Source of the DNA: Cryptomeria japonica
Taxonomy: Eukaryota; Streptophyta; Pinopsida; Cupressales; Cupressaceae
Reading direction: 5' to 3'
Assembly (NCBI RefSeq): GCF_030272615.1
Contig: NC_081415.1
Location: 370,817,809-370,881,808, forward strand
DNA: 64,000 nt
Part shown: piece after piece, positions 10,833-22,001 of the stretch
Layout of the letters: each line of letters begins with the position of its first letter
Position numbering within the stretch: position 1 is the first letter of the stretch
The notes under the pieces: model-generated
What the model was told of the DNA's origin: nothing
Seen by the model: the letters and a program-made list of their open reading frames with translations, nothing else
The model's database searches: none
Program-made: the position numbers and the translations under genes

Positions 10833-12639
10833 GGGTGTAGGGATGGTTTGAAGGGATTAACTAACCTTCTTGGCCTATGCTTGTGATGGAGTGGTTTTCA
10901 CAAATTGTGCCTCACATACCTTGAGAATACAAAGGACACCCTTAGATTCTTGTATCAGCGTAGATAGAAGACTTCGTCTGTCGCTATATTGGTGCAGAGG
11001 ATGTGGATCGTACCTCGAAGTTACTTGTGATGTACTTATTTGGGTTGAGATAGAAATCTCTTGCTTGGGCTTATCTAGCTTCCTTGAGAGAGAGCCAAGG
11101 GAAATCTCTTTATAGGCTCGGGGCTCTAGCTATTCACCCCCAGTGGTATTAGTGCTTGCACTGTGGGCCCAGTGTAGTAGGTATTCCTACATGTCTAGCT
11201 AGGTTGTTGGCATTTCTAGCATGTATTCTTGTGGATATCTAATGAATCACACACTTCAGTTCAGTTAGAGTCAGCTTCTTTGTATTCATTATTTTCAACA
11301 TTTTCCTTTCTTAATTCCTTTTGCCAAAAAGTTAGTCTAGCAAAACCACCCTGTCATTTGGCGAAAATATGAATTCTTCCATCGTTAATTTAGCAGAACT
11401 ACTGTCTTTTGGTGTAACCATGAATTTTCTCAAAGTTGGTCTAGTGCAACCACCCTATCATTTGGCAGAACTACATTTTTTTTCCTATCAACAATCCCAA
11501 CAGAACCACTCTATCCTACAACAGAACTACAAGTTTTGTCCAAAAACTACCAGTCTAGTGGATATGCTTTGTTGTTTGACAAATTAGCAAATATGCCTAT
11601 AGCTCTTATCTAGCATATTCCCTCTATAGTGTGGCAGATCCATGCTTTTTGCCCACAATCTAGTCAAGTAGATTTGCTCTGTAGTTTGGCAGATTCACTA
11701 AGTTTTTGTCAATAGTCATAGTTTAGTAGATTCGATGTCTTTTGGCAGATTCACGTCTTTTCCTAGCAATCATGTTGTAGCAGGATTGCCTATCATTCCA
11801 GTGGATCTGCATTTCATTTTAGTGGATTTATTTATCATATTGTTAGATTTGCTCCCAATCCAATGGATTTGAGCATTAGTTTAGCAAATTCATGTCTTGA
11901 GTCGATGGATTTGAATACATATAGCATAGTCACCATTCTTTTTTTCCTATCTGTGGGATATATCTTTTTAGCAAATTTACTCTGTTGTTTGGTAGATTCA
12001 GTTTTTCAATTGGTGGATTCATTCCTTGCCTAGGTCTTCCCATAGTTTCATAGATACAAAGTATGTTCTGGCAGACCTTCTCTATCTTCTAACAAAATCA
12101 TAACTTTATTAGGCAGGTCAAAAAGACTTCTACTTTTTGTAGACAACTCAATCCTAATCCAAATTTAATTCTTTTGCAAACATATCCTACCTTTCTAGCA
12201 ATCATTCACTAGATATCTCATAGGGATTCCACCTACATATTATTCAATCTTTGCTTCAACATTATTGCATCATCCCCATCCTAATTGACATTAATTTTTC
12301 AAGTTGGTTAGTACCTACATCTTAATCCATCATCGTTATCTTGTTTCCTTCTTTGGCTAATCCTTGCCTAGAATCCAACACTTTTTAGCTTATGCTTTTG
12401 ATTTATCACCTTGATCTAGAGGTTAATCTAGTATCATCTTTCTTGTCACCAAAGTTCACTAGTATTTCTTAGGTGACACTTTTCATCCATCAAAATCTTA
12501 ATTAGGTGCTTCTTTACTACACACGTGGTCGTCTGATAATCCTTGGTTTCACATTCATCATTTGCCTTCATTACCCATCACTCTAGTGTCTTCCAATCCT
12601 TTCATGTCTCATCCTCAAACTAGTTCATGAATAAAAAAG
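10833..12639. other. Non-coding flank; degenerate motif array 11340-12080
   Basis: No convincing coding sequence. Between about 11340 and 12080 the plus strand is a diverged tandem-like series of tttggcagattcac, tagtggatttgct and agcaaattca words, matching the style of 2370-2860. The part at 10833-11340 contains a TATA-like ctttatagg near 11106 and reads like the remains of a retroelement LTR, but I cannot assign it to a family. Confidence 0.55.
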
Positions 12640-12882
12640 ATGGATCAACATTCTTATGTCTACACCTTGTTAGGTGTGATGCCTACACTGTCTGTGTCTG
12701 AACCTCCTCAGACTGAAGAAGTTTGGGTAGACCATTCCATTGGTTCCCAAAATAGAAGATTGTAAAACCCTAAGATTATGTCGATCTCTATGGACAGGTA
12801 TTACAATGTTTTGACCAATGAATAGAGTGAACGTACATGGTTTCTAACTCCCCACACTTTAGGCTCTACAGGACCTAGGTGA
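12640..12882 (+). pseudogene. Exon-like coding remnant ending in a splice-donor-like site
   Basis: From the ATG at 12640 the frame reads as an orderly protein (MDQHSYVYTLLGVMPTLS, then EPPQTEEVWVDHS and ISMDRYYNVLTNE, RTWFLTPHTLGS) with two in-frame stops, TAA after NRRL and TAG after LTNE. The frame ends at CCTAG|GTGAGTG, a strong match to a plant 5' splice site. It could be a fragment of a retroelement gag or of a captured gene. I do not recognise a named family and give no function. Confidence 0.35.
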
Positions 12883-15639
12883 GTGTACCTTCTGATATAG
12901 CAGATTATAATTGTTATCATGTAGTTGATTAATTTGGCATATAATTAATCTTCTATTTTTATCTTTACTTTCGGTTTCTTTATTTCCTACCTTTATTTGA
13001 TTCTCCTACTTCTATCTCTACTTCTAATTCTTTTGTTAAATAATTGAATGTGAAATTGTTATGATGTCAAATGATCAGTGCCTTATCCTTCCTTGGGCAA
13101 TAGAGTCATTCCTTGCTGAAATATTAATGTATACCTCTGCAAGACAATTTTTACATCTACCATTTGTGTAGATCTGTCAACTGTTTGATTCTATTAACAC
13201 AATTGAACTATCTTCTGCTATTATAACTTGCCTATTTAAATTTAACCTCTCCTTGAAAGGACTAGCTAAACAAATTATATAAAGATATTCTTCTTTAAAT
13301 GATCTGACATATCCTTGATACTCAAACCAAAATAGAAGAAAACAGTGTATCATGCAAGAATACAAACAACTCTTAATTTCTTGAACCAAGATTACAAAGA
13401 AACTGAAATCATAAGAAATAATCCCTTGCCACATCATTCTAGAGAAGCACCCATATTGGATTGTATTTCATGTATTTACATCTCTTTTACTAAAATCTCT
13501 CTTAAAATCTGAACCCACCCCCCCCCCCCCCTTTTATTATTCGGTCCTGTTTTCCCTTTTATAATTTTAAGGGAGCGCTTCAAACCGTTACATCGTTGAA
13601 TATAAAACTATTAATTTATTTCTCAAAAACCACAAGATAACATAATTAATCATTCATTAATAAATCTTCCAGCCTTCAACTTGTAAATATTTTCCCATTT
13701 TATTCTCCCTCTTGTTGTGTTGTGAATGATATTTTATATATGATAGATAATTATCATAATTTAAATCTCCTCTTAAAGATTTCATCAAAGTTCTTACTTT
13801 CTAGATAAAACATTTTCCATTGTATTGTTTTACCCCTTGGCAAAAAATTTCATCCTTCATAATTTGCATTTTCCAAAACTTTGTGAAAAATAATTTTACT
13901 ATTGCATACTTCTTTGTGGATGAAATAATCACCTATTCTTTAGTATTTTCACTTACACTTATAATTCCCATTGCCTTGGAAAAATCCTCTCATTGTCTTT
14001 CATATTCTGGTTGAAAACTTTTACTTGAGTATTTTCATTTTGCGCCCTCCTTGAAATCTGTCATGAAAGTGTTTGCTTCATAAAATGTAAGCCTTTATCC
14101 ATGTATTTTACCCTACTAGTAAAATACAAATCTTTGAGAAAAAAATACAAATTATCTTTCTCCCATAATTTCACATAACAACTTATCTAAGAGACTTCAC
14201 TTGTCTAAGATACTCTAAAATGGTCTCCTAGATATCTAGGAGACTTCAAAAATGTCTCTTAGATGAAATTTATTTAAGAGACTTCACTTATCTAAGACAC
14301 TCTAAAATGGTCTTGTAGATATCTAGGAGACTTAAAAAATGTCTCTTAGATAAAGTTCTTTTAGTCCTTTTTAGAGATTTTATTGTGTGAATTTAATGAG
14401 TCCTAGAGCCATGAAATCAGAGCTGCTCACATTTGAGACCAAATCACGAACTGGGTTCCTCTTAGAATTTTAAAATTCGATTTTTTTTTCTTTCAAATTT
14501 TAGCTTTGTAGCAGTCCTGAAAAACTGATCAAATCTTGTCATACAATCCTGCAAATTGGACCATCATGTAAATATTTCACCCGAGAATGTATAACAAAAA
14601 ATGGTTTGGATAAATTCATCTTGCGGTGCAAAATACTCTGTGTCAAAGTTGGCCACTGAAGCTATTTTGACATATCATTGTTTTGCAAGCAACTCAAAGC
14701 ATGAAAAGTTGGAGCTTTGAAAAAGTATCAAATGGACTCCAATGGTCACTAAATATTGTGAGAATTTATATGAAGGTGACATCAGTATGTTTGCAAAGTT
14801 GTTTTTAATGATGATCAACAAGTGTGGAGAAATTAATTTTCAAAGTTGGTCTTTTGCAAACTTAGAAACACTGTGTTCTGCAAAATTGAATAAATCACGT
14901 AATGTTTTAATTTTGAAAAGCTATCGAATGAATTGCCAAGACTCCAAAAACTTGCATATTTGTTCATTGATATATAGGAAACAACATGGACCAATTAGTT
15001 TGCAATTGAAAGTCATTTGGATGTAAAACATTCATCTCCACAGAAGTCTACTTTACTAGGTATTATGAACATCAATAGAAAAATATAAAAAATTGCATTT
15101 GGTTTAAGTGTTGAAAAATTATCAAATGAGGTTGTGTGATTATGAAAATGGTTAGAGGTGTACTTTATGATAAGAACAATGGCATGAAAAAATTGGTTTA
15201 ATGAGAGAGGATTTAGGTAGTGAAAATATTGACTCACAAAAGTGGCTACTTGAAAAGATTACAATATGCAAACTGTAACTCTACTGCATACCCTAAGACA
15301 TGCAACTTCATAAACATATTAGATTTTATTGTGGGGGGGTTGAAGATGATCACACATGCTTATTTATAAGAGGTGAACAATATTTTAAGGTAAATTCATT
15401 TATCAGTTTCAGTATTCATAATGGTACCTTTTAGGATTTTCGCTAAGTTTTTTATTTAATTTAGGAAACTCTAAATTTTGGAAAATTTTAAGGTTACAAC
15501 ACATCTTAAGATTCTCACCTCACAATCTCTTGAATACTTTGAAGCTAGTAATGTTGTTAGGATTAGTCAGATCTTTGAAAACAACTGTGAGGCCATCTTT
15601 GCTAGTTTATTACAAGGTACACTGTTGTCATTGAGATAT
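12883..15639. other. AT-rich non-coding stretch
   Basis: No gene supported; several short open frames on both strands have no recognisable motifs. Includes a C14 run at 13508-13521 after CTGAACCCA, the 87-bp tandem palindromic repeat at 14181-14354 and a poly-T run at about 14482-14490. The 5' LTR of the Tat-type element downstream should lie around here, but I could not place its ends. Confidence 0.5.
14181..14354. repeat. 87-bp tandem duplication with nested palindromes
   Basis: Two units, 14181-14267 and 14268-14354, about 90% alike by eye. Unit 1 contains the perfect 18-bp palindrome CTCCTAGATATCTAGGAG, and around it the inverted pair ATCTAAGAGAC ... GTCTCTTAGAT, so each unit can fold into a hairpin. 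In unit 2 the central palindrome has decayed. Confidence 0.85.
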
Positions 15640-16331
15640 GCATCCTCTCATGTTACCCAAACAATTCCTTTTGCGAAGAAAATAGCCTATCATTCAACAG
15701 ATACTGGATCCTGGTGCTTCCTCCACTTAGCTACCCATGGCATTACCCCAATCTACCAACTGGTAGGCACACGGTTGGTTGTCCATACGACCCCACAACA
15801 ATCCCACACACCCCTAGTCATTGTTGGCACTTCATCGCTTCCTTCTTCACAACAAACTATGCAGACTACCTTTTATAGTCTTTCCTTAACCTCAAGGTCT
15901 CTATTCATATATGGTATTCCATCCACATGGCCTAGTTACATTGCACCCATCATTCCTCATCATTCTCTCTTAATTCCTCCTTCCTCATTTGCCACTATTC
16001 CATTACCACCTACTTCCATCATTTAGAGTTTGATGGCACAACACGCTACTACATCCCAACTAATCTCACAACTAGCCACTACACTCCTTCTTCATCACAC
16101 ATGCCCCATTCAACCCCAACATCTCAACATACCACATTTTACTTCTCCCAAGCTATGTTGTAAGCACACAAAGTCCCCACGCATCAACCAGTTGGTCAAC
16201 CTGTTGCTGCTCCATCACAAAATGTAGAAGTTGTTGTTGTTCCTTCTCTAATCAGTCAACCTCAACCCCACCCTACTCCTGCACCTAATTATGTCAATTA
16301 TATAGCAATGCCTACTACCCAAAGCACATAC
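15640..16331 (+). pseudogene. Gypsy gag, N-terminal Pro/Ser/Gln-rich region (probable)
   Basis: A Pro-, Ser-, Thr-, His- and Gln-rich sequence with stops that runs up to the insertion at 16332. Its continuation at 23289 is equally Pro/Gln-rich. Across the junction the frame can be read as AMPTTQSTY then IPQASIVMHKKY when the inserted element and one copy of CATAC are removed. The assignment to gag rests on that continuity and on its position upstream of the recognisable capsid region. The N-terminus is not defined. Confidence 0.5.
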
Positions 16332-17590
16332 TGTTAGATGTGTGAATAATGTTGTCATTGATGTCAAACCAGTCATCTAGTTCTATACTGGATAGTGTAT
16401 GCAGATCCAGATATCAGTCCAGGCATCATGGATGTTATGGATGATTAGTTATGCAAGGATTGTATGTGGTCAGTATTTATGTGGAGTTCGAGTGTTGCAG
16501 TTTTTGGTTAGAAGTTATTATGCAGCATAGATAGTTTTGGATGATGACTTCTTGAGGTCCCATTGAGTTCTCATTGACCCTAGTATCCCAGTATTAGGAA
16601 TTCTTGTTGATCCCGATATCAGTTATACATCCCAGATTTCTTTTTTTTATGACTATCATAACTATCTCTTTGAGTTTTGTGATTGTGGTTTCCTTGGTAC
16701 GCATGGAATTTACATTTTGGAGATATTGGACTTGATCTTGAGACAATAAGTCCGTTCTCTTGGGTCTGGATTACCTTGCCCTTTTCCCGATAATCTTAAC
16801 ATATGTATTGGTAATTGGAAGTATGTAAAGGAATTGTGTAGAAGTATTGCAGAGGCTGACATGATCTTATTGATAATGTGTTGGGCTTGGCTGACACACT
16901 ATTCTATAATTGTACCCTCCAGTATATATACATGTACATAAATGGTGAATGAGAACATTGATCAAGAGTGTGTGTGTGATGTGCCAAATATATTTGGCAG
17001 AAAAGGAAGCAATGTATGCGAGAGTTGCAGACAAAGAAGGTAATCAGTATCACAATAGTGCAGTAGTCCTTTACCGGACTTGTTGCAGAATAGTTGTGCA
17101 TAGATCTCTAATCAGATCTATTGTAAAGTTTGAGATTTGTAATTTGAGCTTAAACTTAGAACTGATCGCATGCATTTGGAGATGCAAACCTTCTCAATTC
17201 AACTTTTTGAATTTTAGTGAGCATTCCAATAGTCAGCCATCTCTATTTTTATTTCTACAGTGAGCAGTCCGATAGTGAGTCATTTTTGTAACCTGACAGT
17301 GAGCCACCTGACAGTGAGCCATCCATTTGTAAACACAACTATAACTAGTTATATTATCCCGGAGTTAACACTCTCTGTGGTTTTTACCATACGGGTTTTC
17401 CACATATAAAATTCAGTGTTTATCTTGAGGTTGTGTTCTTATTAATTCTGCATTAGCTTCTTTGTATCAATCAAGTTTGTTTAATATTTTTATGGACAGT
17501 TATAATGGGTGAAAAGTTGTTTTCTTTAATATGTGGGAATATTGATTCAGCCCCCCTCTTAGTATTCCGATGCTTTTAACCTAATCAACA
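16332..17590 (+). repeat. 5' LTR of RT-less element A
   Basis: 1,259 bp, TGTTAGATGTG to CCTAATCAACA. Has the gagcttaaac module, repeats of ctgacagtgagcca (about 17284-17326), a gggttttccacat module and GATTCAG-C6-TCTTAG near the end. A short GT run lies at about 16967-16979, which is longer in the 3' LTR. Confidence 0.9.
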
Positions 17591-17592
17591 AT

Positions 17593-17604
17593 TGGTATCA
17601 GAGC
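17593..17604 (+). other. Primer binding site of element A
   Basis: TGGTATCAGAGC, a perfect copia-type initiator-Met tRNA site two bases after the LTR. It shows that copia-type priming was used although the element lacks copia pol. Confidence 0.9.
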
Positions 17605-17694
17605 TCTGGTCCCTTTCATGGAAAACCTAACCACTTGAGGGAGATCCGTGTTGGTTGAGCCATTGCACCTATATACTTGGATGAAGAATTTTAG

Positions 17695-19738
17695 ATGGAT
17701 GAAGATTTGAAGACAACCCTTGAAGATTTGGAAAGTGTTGAGTCAGGGAATGAAGAATTGAAGGAGAATGAAGATAAAATGAATGTGTACAAAGTTGAGA
17801 GAGAAAATTTGGAAATTCAAGTTGAGACATAAGGAGGTTAACAATTAGTTGAATCAAGCGAATGATATCATCAAATACCTGATACACAAGTTAGAGAAAA
17901 AGGATAAGATAGATAATTTCCTAAAAGAGACCTTAAAGCTAAAATATGAAGAGTGTGAAAACATTGAACAAGAAGTGAAGAATCTGAAGGCAGAGAACAA
18001 GATCCTTGACAACAACAAGTTATTGGAAGATTTGATCAGCATGCAACAAGTTAAGTCAGACGAAACCAGACTTGGTTTCCAAACCGGTGCGTGCCTAGAT
18101 CAAAATATTAAAGAAGAAATTAAGGAAGTCAAAACTGACATAGAGAAGAAGTCAGAAGATGAGAAGAAATCTCATAATCAAAAATTAAATAAAAGAAGAC
18201 CACCAGCTCGACAACCCAATGCACAAAGGTATCCATCTTTTAATGGCTATTGTTTTAAAGATAATAAATTTGGACACAAGAAATAGAATTGTAGAAGCAT
18301 TCAATGTTATAGTTGCAAAATATTTGGACGTAAAGCAAGCCTTTGTTACTGTTTCAATTGCAATAACAATGGACATGAGGCCAGTTAATGCAGATATAGA
18401 TCTCATCTGGTAAGATTTAAAAGGAAAATTGTTAGTTGTGTAACGTCCTAAAATTGCACCCCTTGCAATTTTCGATTGCATTTGGGTCTTGACCTTTGTG
18501 TTTGCACCCCTCAGCTTGATCAAAGACCTGATTATGCTCATAAACATAAAAAACACCATGTAATTCATTAATAAACTCTGTCTACACCTTGATCTTGCCC
18601 CAAATTAGGGTAGCACCAGGGCGTGGCACCCTGGTCCCCCTTAATGGGGACCTATCTGAATCCCCTCCCCCTGACCTAACTCAAATTTGTAGTTGGAAAT
18701 TCCCCTCTATGTCGGCTCAAGTCAGAAAATTAGTCAACTAATCCTACAGACAAGTATATAAGAGGGATTTCCCCTCTCATTTGATATAATACACAATCTC
18801 ATGAAATCCCAACATTCAAAAGATCAAGCATTCAAGCATTCAAGAGAAATTTAGCATTTTCAATCTTCCTTCAAGCTTTGGAGCAGCAATAGAGTCAAGA
18901 TTTCAAGCATTAAAGAGGAAATTATAATCCTAATCATAATTCCATGTGGAGGCAAGCAAAAATTCACAAGGAGGTATAAGCATTTCATTTTCAAGCAATT
19001 CACAATCCCCTCAAATAGGAGGATATCTACTTTCAATCATTTCAATTACATTATTTCAATCACTTGGTTAATTCCAAAATCGGGGTTTGACCTGAAGGCA
19101 AACCCCTATTCCCAACACATTTCCCTTTTTATTCTATGTGCAAAAAGCAGGTGCACAACTGTACTTCTGGAATTAAGCTTTATTTGCAGCTACAGAAAGA
19201 CCCTTTTTGACATCTGAAAAGTTCAGAGGTCCAAGCTGGGGGCGACTTGGTTTGGAAACATGGTCCCTAGAACTTTTGGCAGATTTTGCATAATAGCTCT
19301 GAATCATCCCAAACTTCTTGATCCAGGTGCATGACTGAATCCCGAATCTGTAGCTCATTGTTTTCTCATACTTTGTCTTCATTTCCAGCACTTAGCCTTA
19401 ATTCAACTTGTCAACTTACAAAAGAGGGTCAATCACAGTCCAATCACCACCAATCTTCTTAGTATTCAGTCCTTGCATCATTTAGTATTGGATTTAGTAG
19501 ATTCATCCCCCTCTTTTGAATGTAAAGTCTCCTCAAGTGAAAATTGAGCTTAGTGAATCCTCCCTTCCATGTGGTGAATTTTCTAAGCTCCCAATTTTCC
19601 ACTTTAAAATTTGTTTCAAGTGCAATCATCCTAGACATTATGCTAATCAATGCAGGAAAGGAAGTGAGGAAAAATCCATTGAGAAGGATGCAATGAAAAA
19701 TGGTGAATCAAAGAATAAAGAAAATTTGGTTTGAAGAA
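17695..19738 (+). pseudogene. Element A ORF1: coiled coil plus zinc knuckles
   Basis: Likely start ATG at 17695 (MDEDLKTTLEDLESVESG). The first part is rich in Glu, Lys, Leu and Asn with heptad-like spacing, consistent with a coiled coil. After a frameshift near 17830 the frame continues with KLEKKDKIDNFLKETL, a DETRLGFQTG motif, and then knuckle-like repeats: a decayed first (GYCFKDNKFGHKK), CYSCKIFGRKASLC (His to Arg), CFNCNNNGHEAS-stop-C, and, beyond the inserted LTR, an intact-looking CFKCNHPRHYANQC. The RxxLGFxT stretch and four-knuckle layout match ORF1 of the second copy (54072-55364). Probable role: RNA-binding, nucleocapsid-like protein; this is inference from the knuckles. Confidence 0.75.
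18439..19600 (+). repeat. Gypsy-type LTR inserted in element A ORF1
   Basis: Starts TGTAACGTCCTAAAATTGC, the kind of start common in plant gypsy LTRs, with a TATA box (tatataag, about 18755-18762) and a U5-like stretch ending in a ggtgcacaactgtacttctgg block. It separates the third knuckle of ORF1 from the fourth. The right end is approximate because I could not find a clean target duplication. No coding capacity, so a solo LTR or a truncated element. Confidence 0.65.
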
Positions 19739-20104
19739 AGAAGAATGAGAATAGAGGAAGTATGCCTGAAGTACCAGAATCTAGTGTAGGCACCCCTTCC
19801 TCCAAAAATTAAGCTTAGAGATTTGGGTTAGGGGGAGTTTTGATTTGAAAGAAAAATCTTCTATCCTCCCCATCTAAATGGATCATGTCACTAATCTGGC
19901 ACGATTGTGCTTGAGTGGTATCTGATAATCAAAGGAATCATGATGACATCATAAAAAAGATAGTTCTTGGAGGGAAAACCCTAACGAAGCATCTTTAGTA
20001 AGATAAGTATTGGTTCTTGAGTTCATTTCTTTCATATCAGTTATATTTTCTTGAGATCATTGCGAATAGTAGAGAAACAACAATGTGAGCACTAGGAGCA
20101 ATCA

Positions 20105-21630
20105 TGGAAGGAAAAATGATCATCAAAGAATTTAGCAGGAAAGAATTTTAGATTATGGACAAAGTGCTCCTGGATGAGTTTAGCCCAAAGAAGATCAGAG
20201 TTATTGAAGTAGGCTTGGAGGGTGATCAATTATAGAGGGTCAAAGAACTTGAAGGCAAAGGTTTGAATTCGTGGACTGAATCAGAGTAATTCTTAGCCAT
20301 GTGCAAGAGAACTGCATCATTTTAGATATACCCTATGCAGTTACGAAGGAAATAATTTCTATGTTCGCCAACTTGTGTGACAATGGAGAAGTTCCAGGAA
20401 GGAAATTGATTTTGAACAAAGAAGTGGAAGCCCTAACCGACGTAAAGGGTGATCAACTAGCTCTTATCATCAATATGATAGTCAACCCTGTGGTGAGGTA
20501 TGTTGCCTATGGCATCTCTTACAAAGTTTATTTTAGAAATAGGGAAGGAGCCACCTCGACAATTATAGTATATATGGCATATATGCTTGTGATGGACAAT
20601 AAATCATTTGACTTGTGTGAATTACTGAAAGAGTTTTTGTTAGAAAATATCAAGATGACAAAAGAGAAAAATTATGCTTTCTGATATGGGTCATTTCTTG
20701 TGAGTTTGGTTATGTACTATTTAGAATCCCTTCTAGCAAAAGATAATGTCATTTGGGAATCTGGCATGCCGATTGCAAGAGAAATATTCAGATATCTGAG
20801 CAATTTGGATAACATAGAGTAAATTTGCAATAATCATTTGAAATCATTTGTGGATATGTGGAGAGTTGGCTCAGTTTTTGTGTCTTTCTCTTCTAGTTCT
20901 CGAGATTCATCCTCCAGAAAGAAGAAAATGAGACAATATATTCCTAATAGTATTTCAAAGCCAGAGAGAAGCAAGGTGGAAGATGTCATGGTGATTGATG
21001 ATCTGAAATCCCCTATAAATAAAGGAATTTTAGAAGTTGGTGAGCAGGAAGCTGGAGACTCAGAAGATGAGTCTGTTTTGCTAAAGTTGGTTGACATTAG
21101 ATATGGAGTTTAGATTATTGGTGTGAAATGGCTGACCTTAGTCAAGTCAAATAGAGTTGAGATTATTTTGATGAAGCATTTGATTCAAAACAACATTAGT
21201 CTAGAAGATATCAATAATTTGAGATCCTCAAAGAAAGAATGTTTGAGCAATCTGTTGAAGAAAAAGTCCTAGATATGCAAAATCTGTTGAATGAATGTAC
21301 TAATTCTCAAAAGAACTTGTTAATATGCATAGAAGAGAGAGATTGTATCTATAGATATTGTATCTCTTGGCCGACAACCACTATGAAGCACAAAGGTAAA
21401 ATTGATGCTATTGAAACTGAACTGACAAGTCTAGGTAAATATTTTGACTTTATGAATGATAAGGATGGTGAGTAGAGAAAAAGAGTTAATTCTCTTTAGG
21501 CTGAGCTTCTTTTGTTGCAAAGGCAGAAAGAAGATTTTGTGAGCATGCTTTGGAAGGTTAAGGAAATCATTGAAGCTAAGATAGAACATTTCTCAATTTT
21601 CTTTGATAACATAGTAGTATGAGTAGAATC
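20105..21630 (+). pseudogene. Element A ORF2: large protein of unknown function, decayed
   Basis: Begins near MEGKMIIKEFSRKEF and continues, with stops and frame changes, to about 21630. The segment 20301-21113 (stops at 20682 and about 20820) aligns by eye with ORF2 of the other copy: DNGEVPGRK / QTGEVPKLRK, NPVVRYVAYGIS / DPTVRLATMVIGYS, DNKSFDLCELLKEFLLENI / NADYDLCEAIRSHLMLNL, and a following F-YGS-LVSL block against FGQLLTGLFFYF. Downstream is an acidic, Ser-rich patch and then a Glu/Lys/Leu-rich possible coiled coil (21239-21475). I see no protease, integrase, RT or capsid motif. Function unknown. Confidence 0.65.
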
Positions 21631-21988
21631 CAACTGCTCTGGATAACTTTTCAAATTTAGTTGATTTGTTGGTTGAGTGTAGAAGACTTTCATTAAGTAT
21701 CAAATTGGCTATACATTCTTGATAAGTTCTTCTTATGGAACTGAAAGAAACATACAAGTTTAAATTTCCAAAGAAGAGCAACTGAAAGTTTCTTTGTGTA
21801 AGATTCACATTTTTGGTTGTATGTATATTTGTTCTTTCTTTTTTCATCAGAGGCATCCTTTGTAGTTGATATCAAAAGGGGGAGAAAGGAATAAAAGTTC
21901 AATAAATGTAAGGAATGTGGTTTGAGGTATTGTTTGAGCAAGGTGGAGTTAGCACAATTATGTTTTGAATATGTTTTGCCATCAATGA

Positions 21989-22001
21989 CAAAGGGGGAGA
22001 T
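21989..22001 (+). other. Polypurine tract of element A
   Basis: CAAAGGGGGAGAT directly before the 3' LTR, the same sequence as in the autonomous copia elements of the window. Another AAGGGGGAGAAAGG tract lies at about 21878. Confidence 0.85.

Noticed and set aside
13508-13521. C14 run as another copy of the LTR poly-C motif
   Set aside because: Preceded by CTGAACCCA instead of CTGATTCAC and followed by TTTTATTATTC instead of TCTCAG, with no LTR features around it. Possible but not supported.
18185-18568. 127-residue minus-strand open frame
   Set aside because: Antisense to the zinc-knuckle region of element A and running into the inserted LTR; no motifs.
18439-19600. Exact right end and target duplication for the LTR inside element A
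   Set aside because: AGTTG on the left and ATTTG on the right were considered, but the implied element end is not CA, so I left the boundary approximate.
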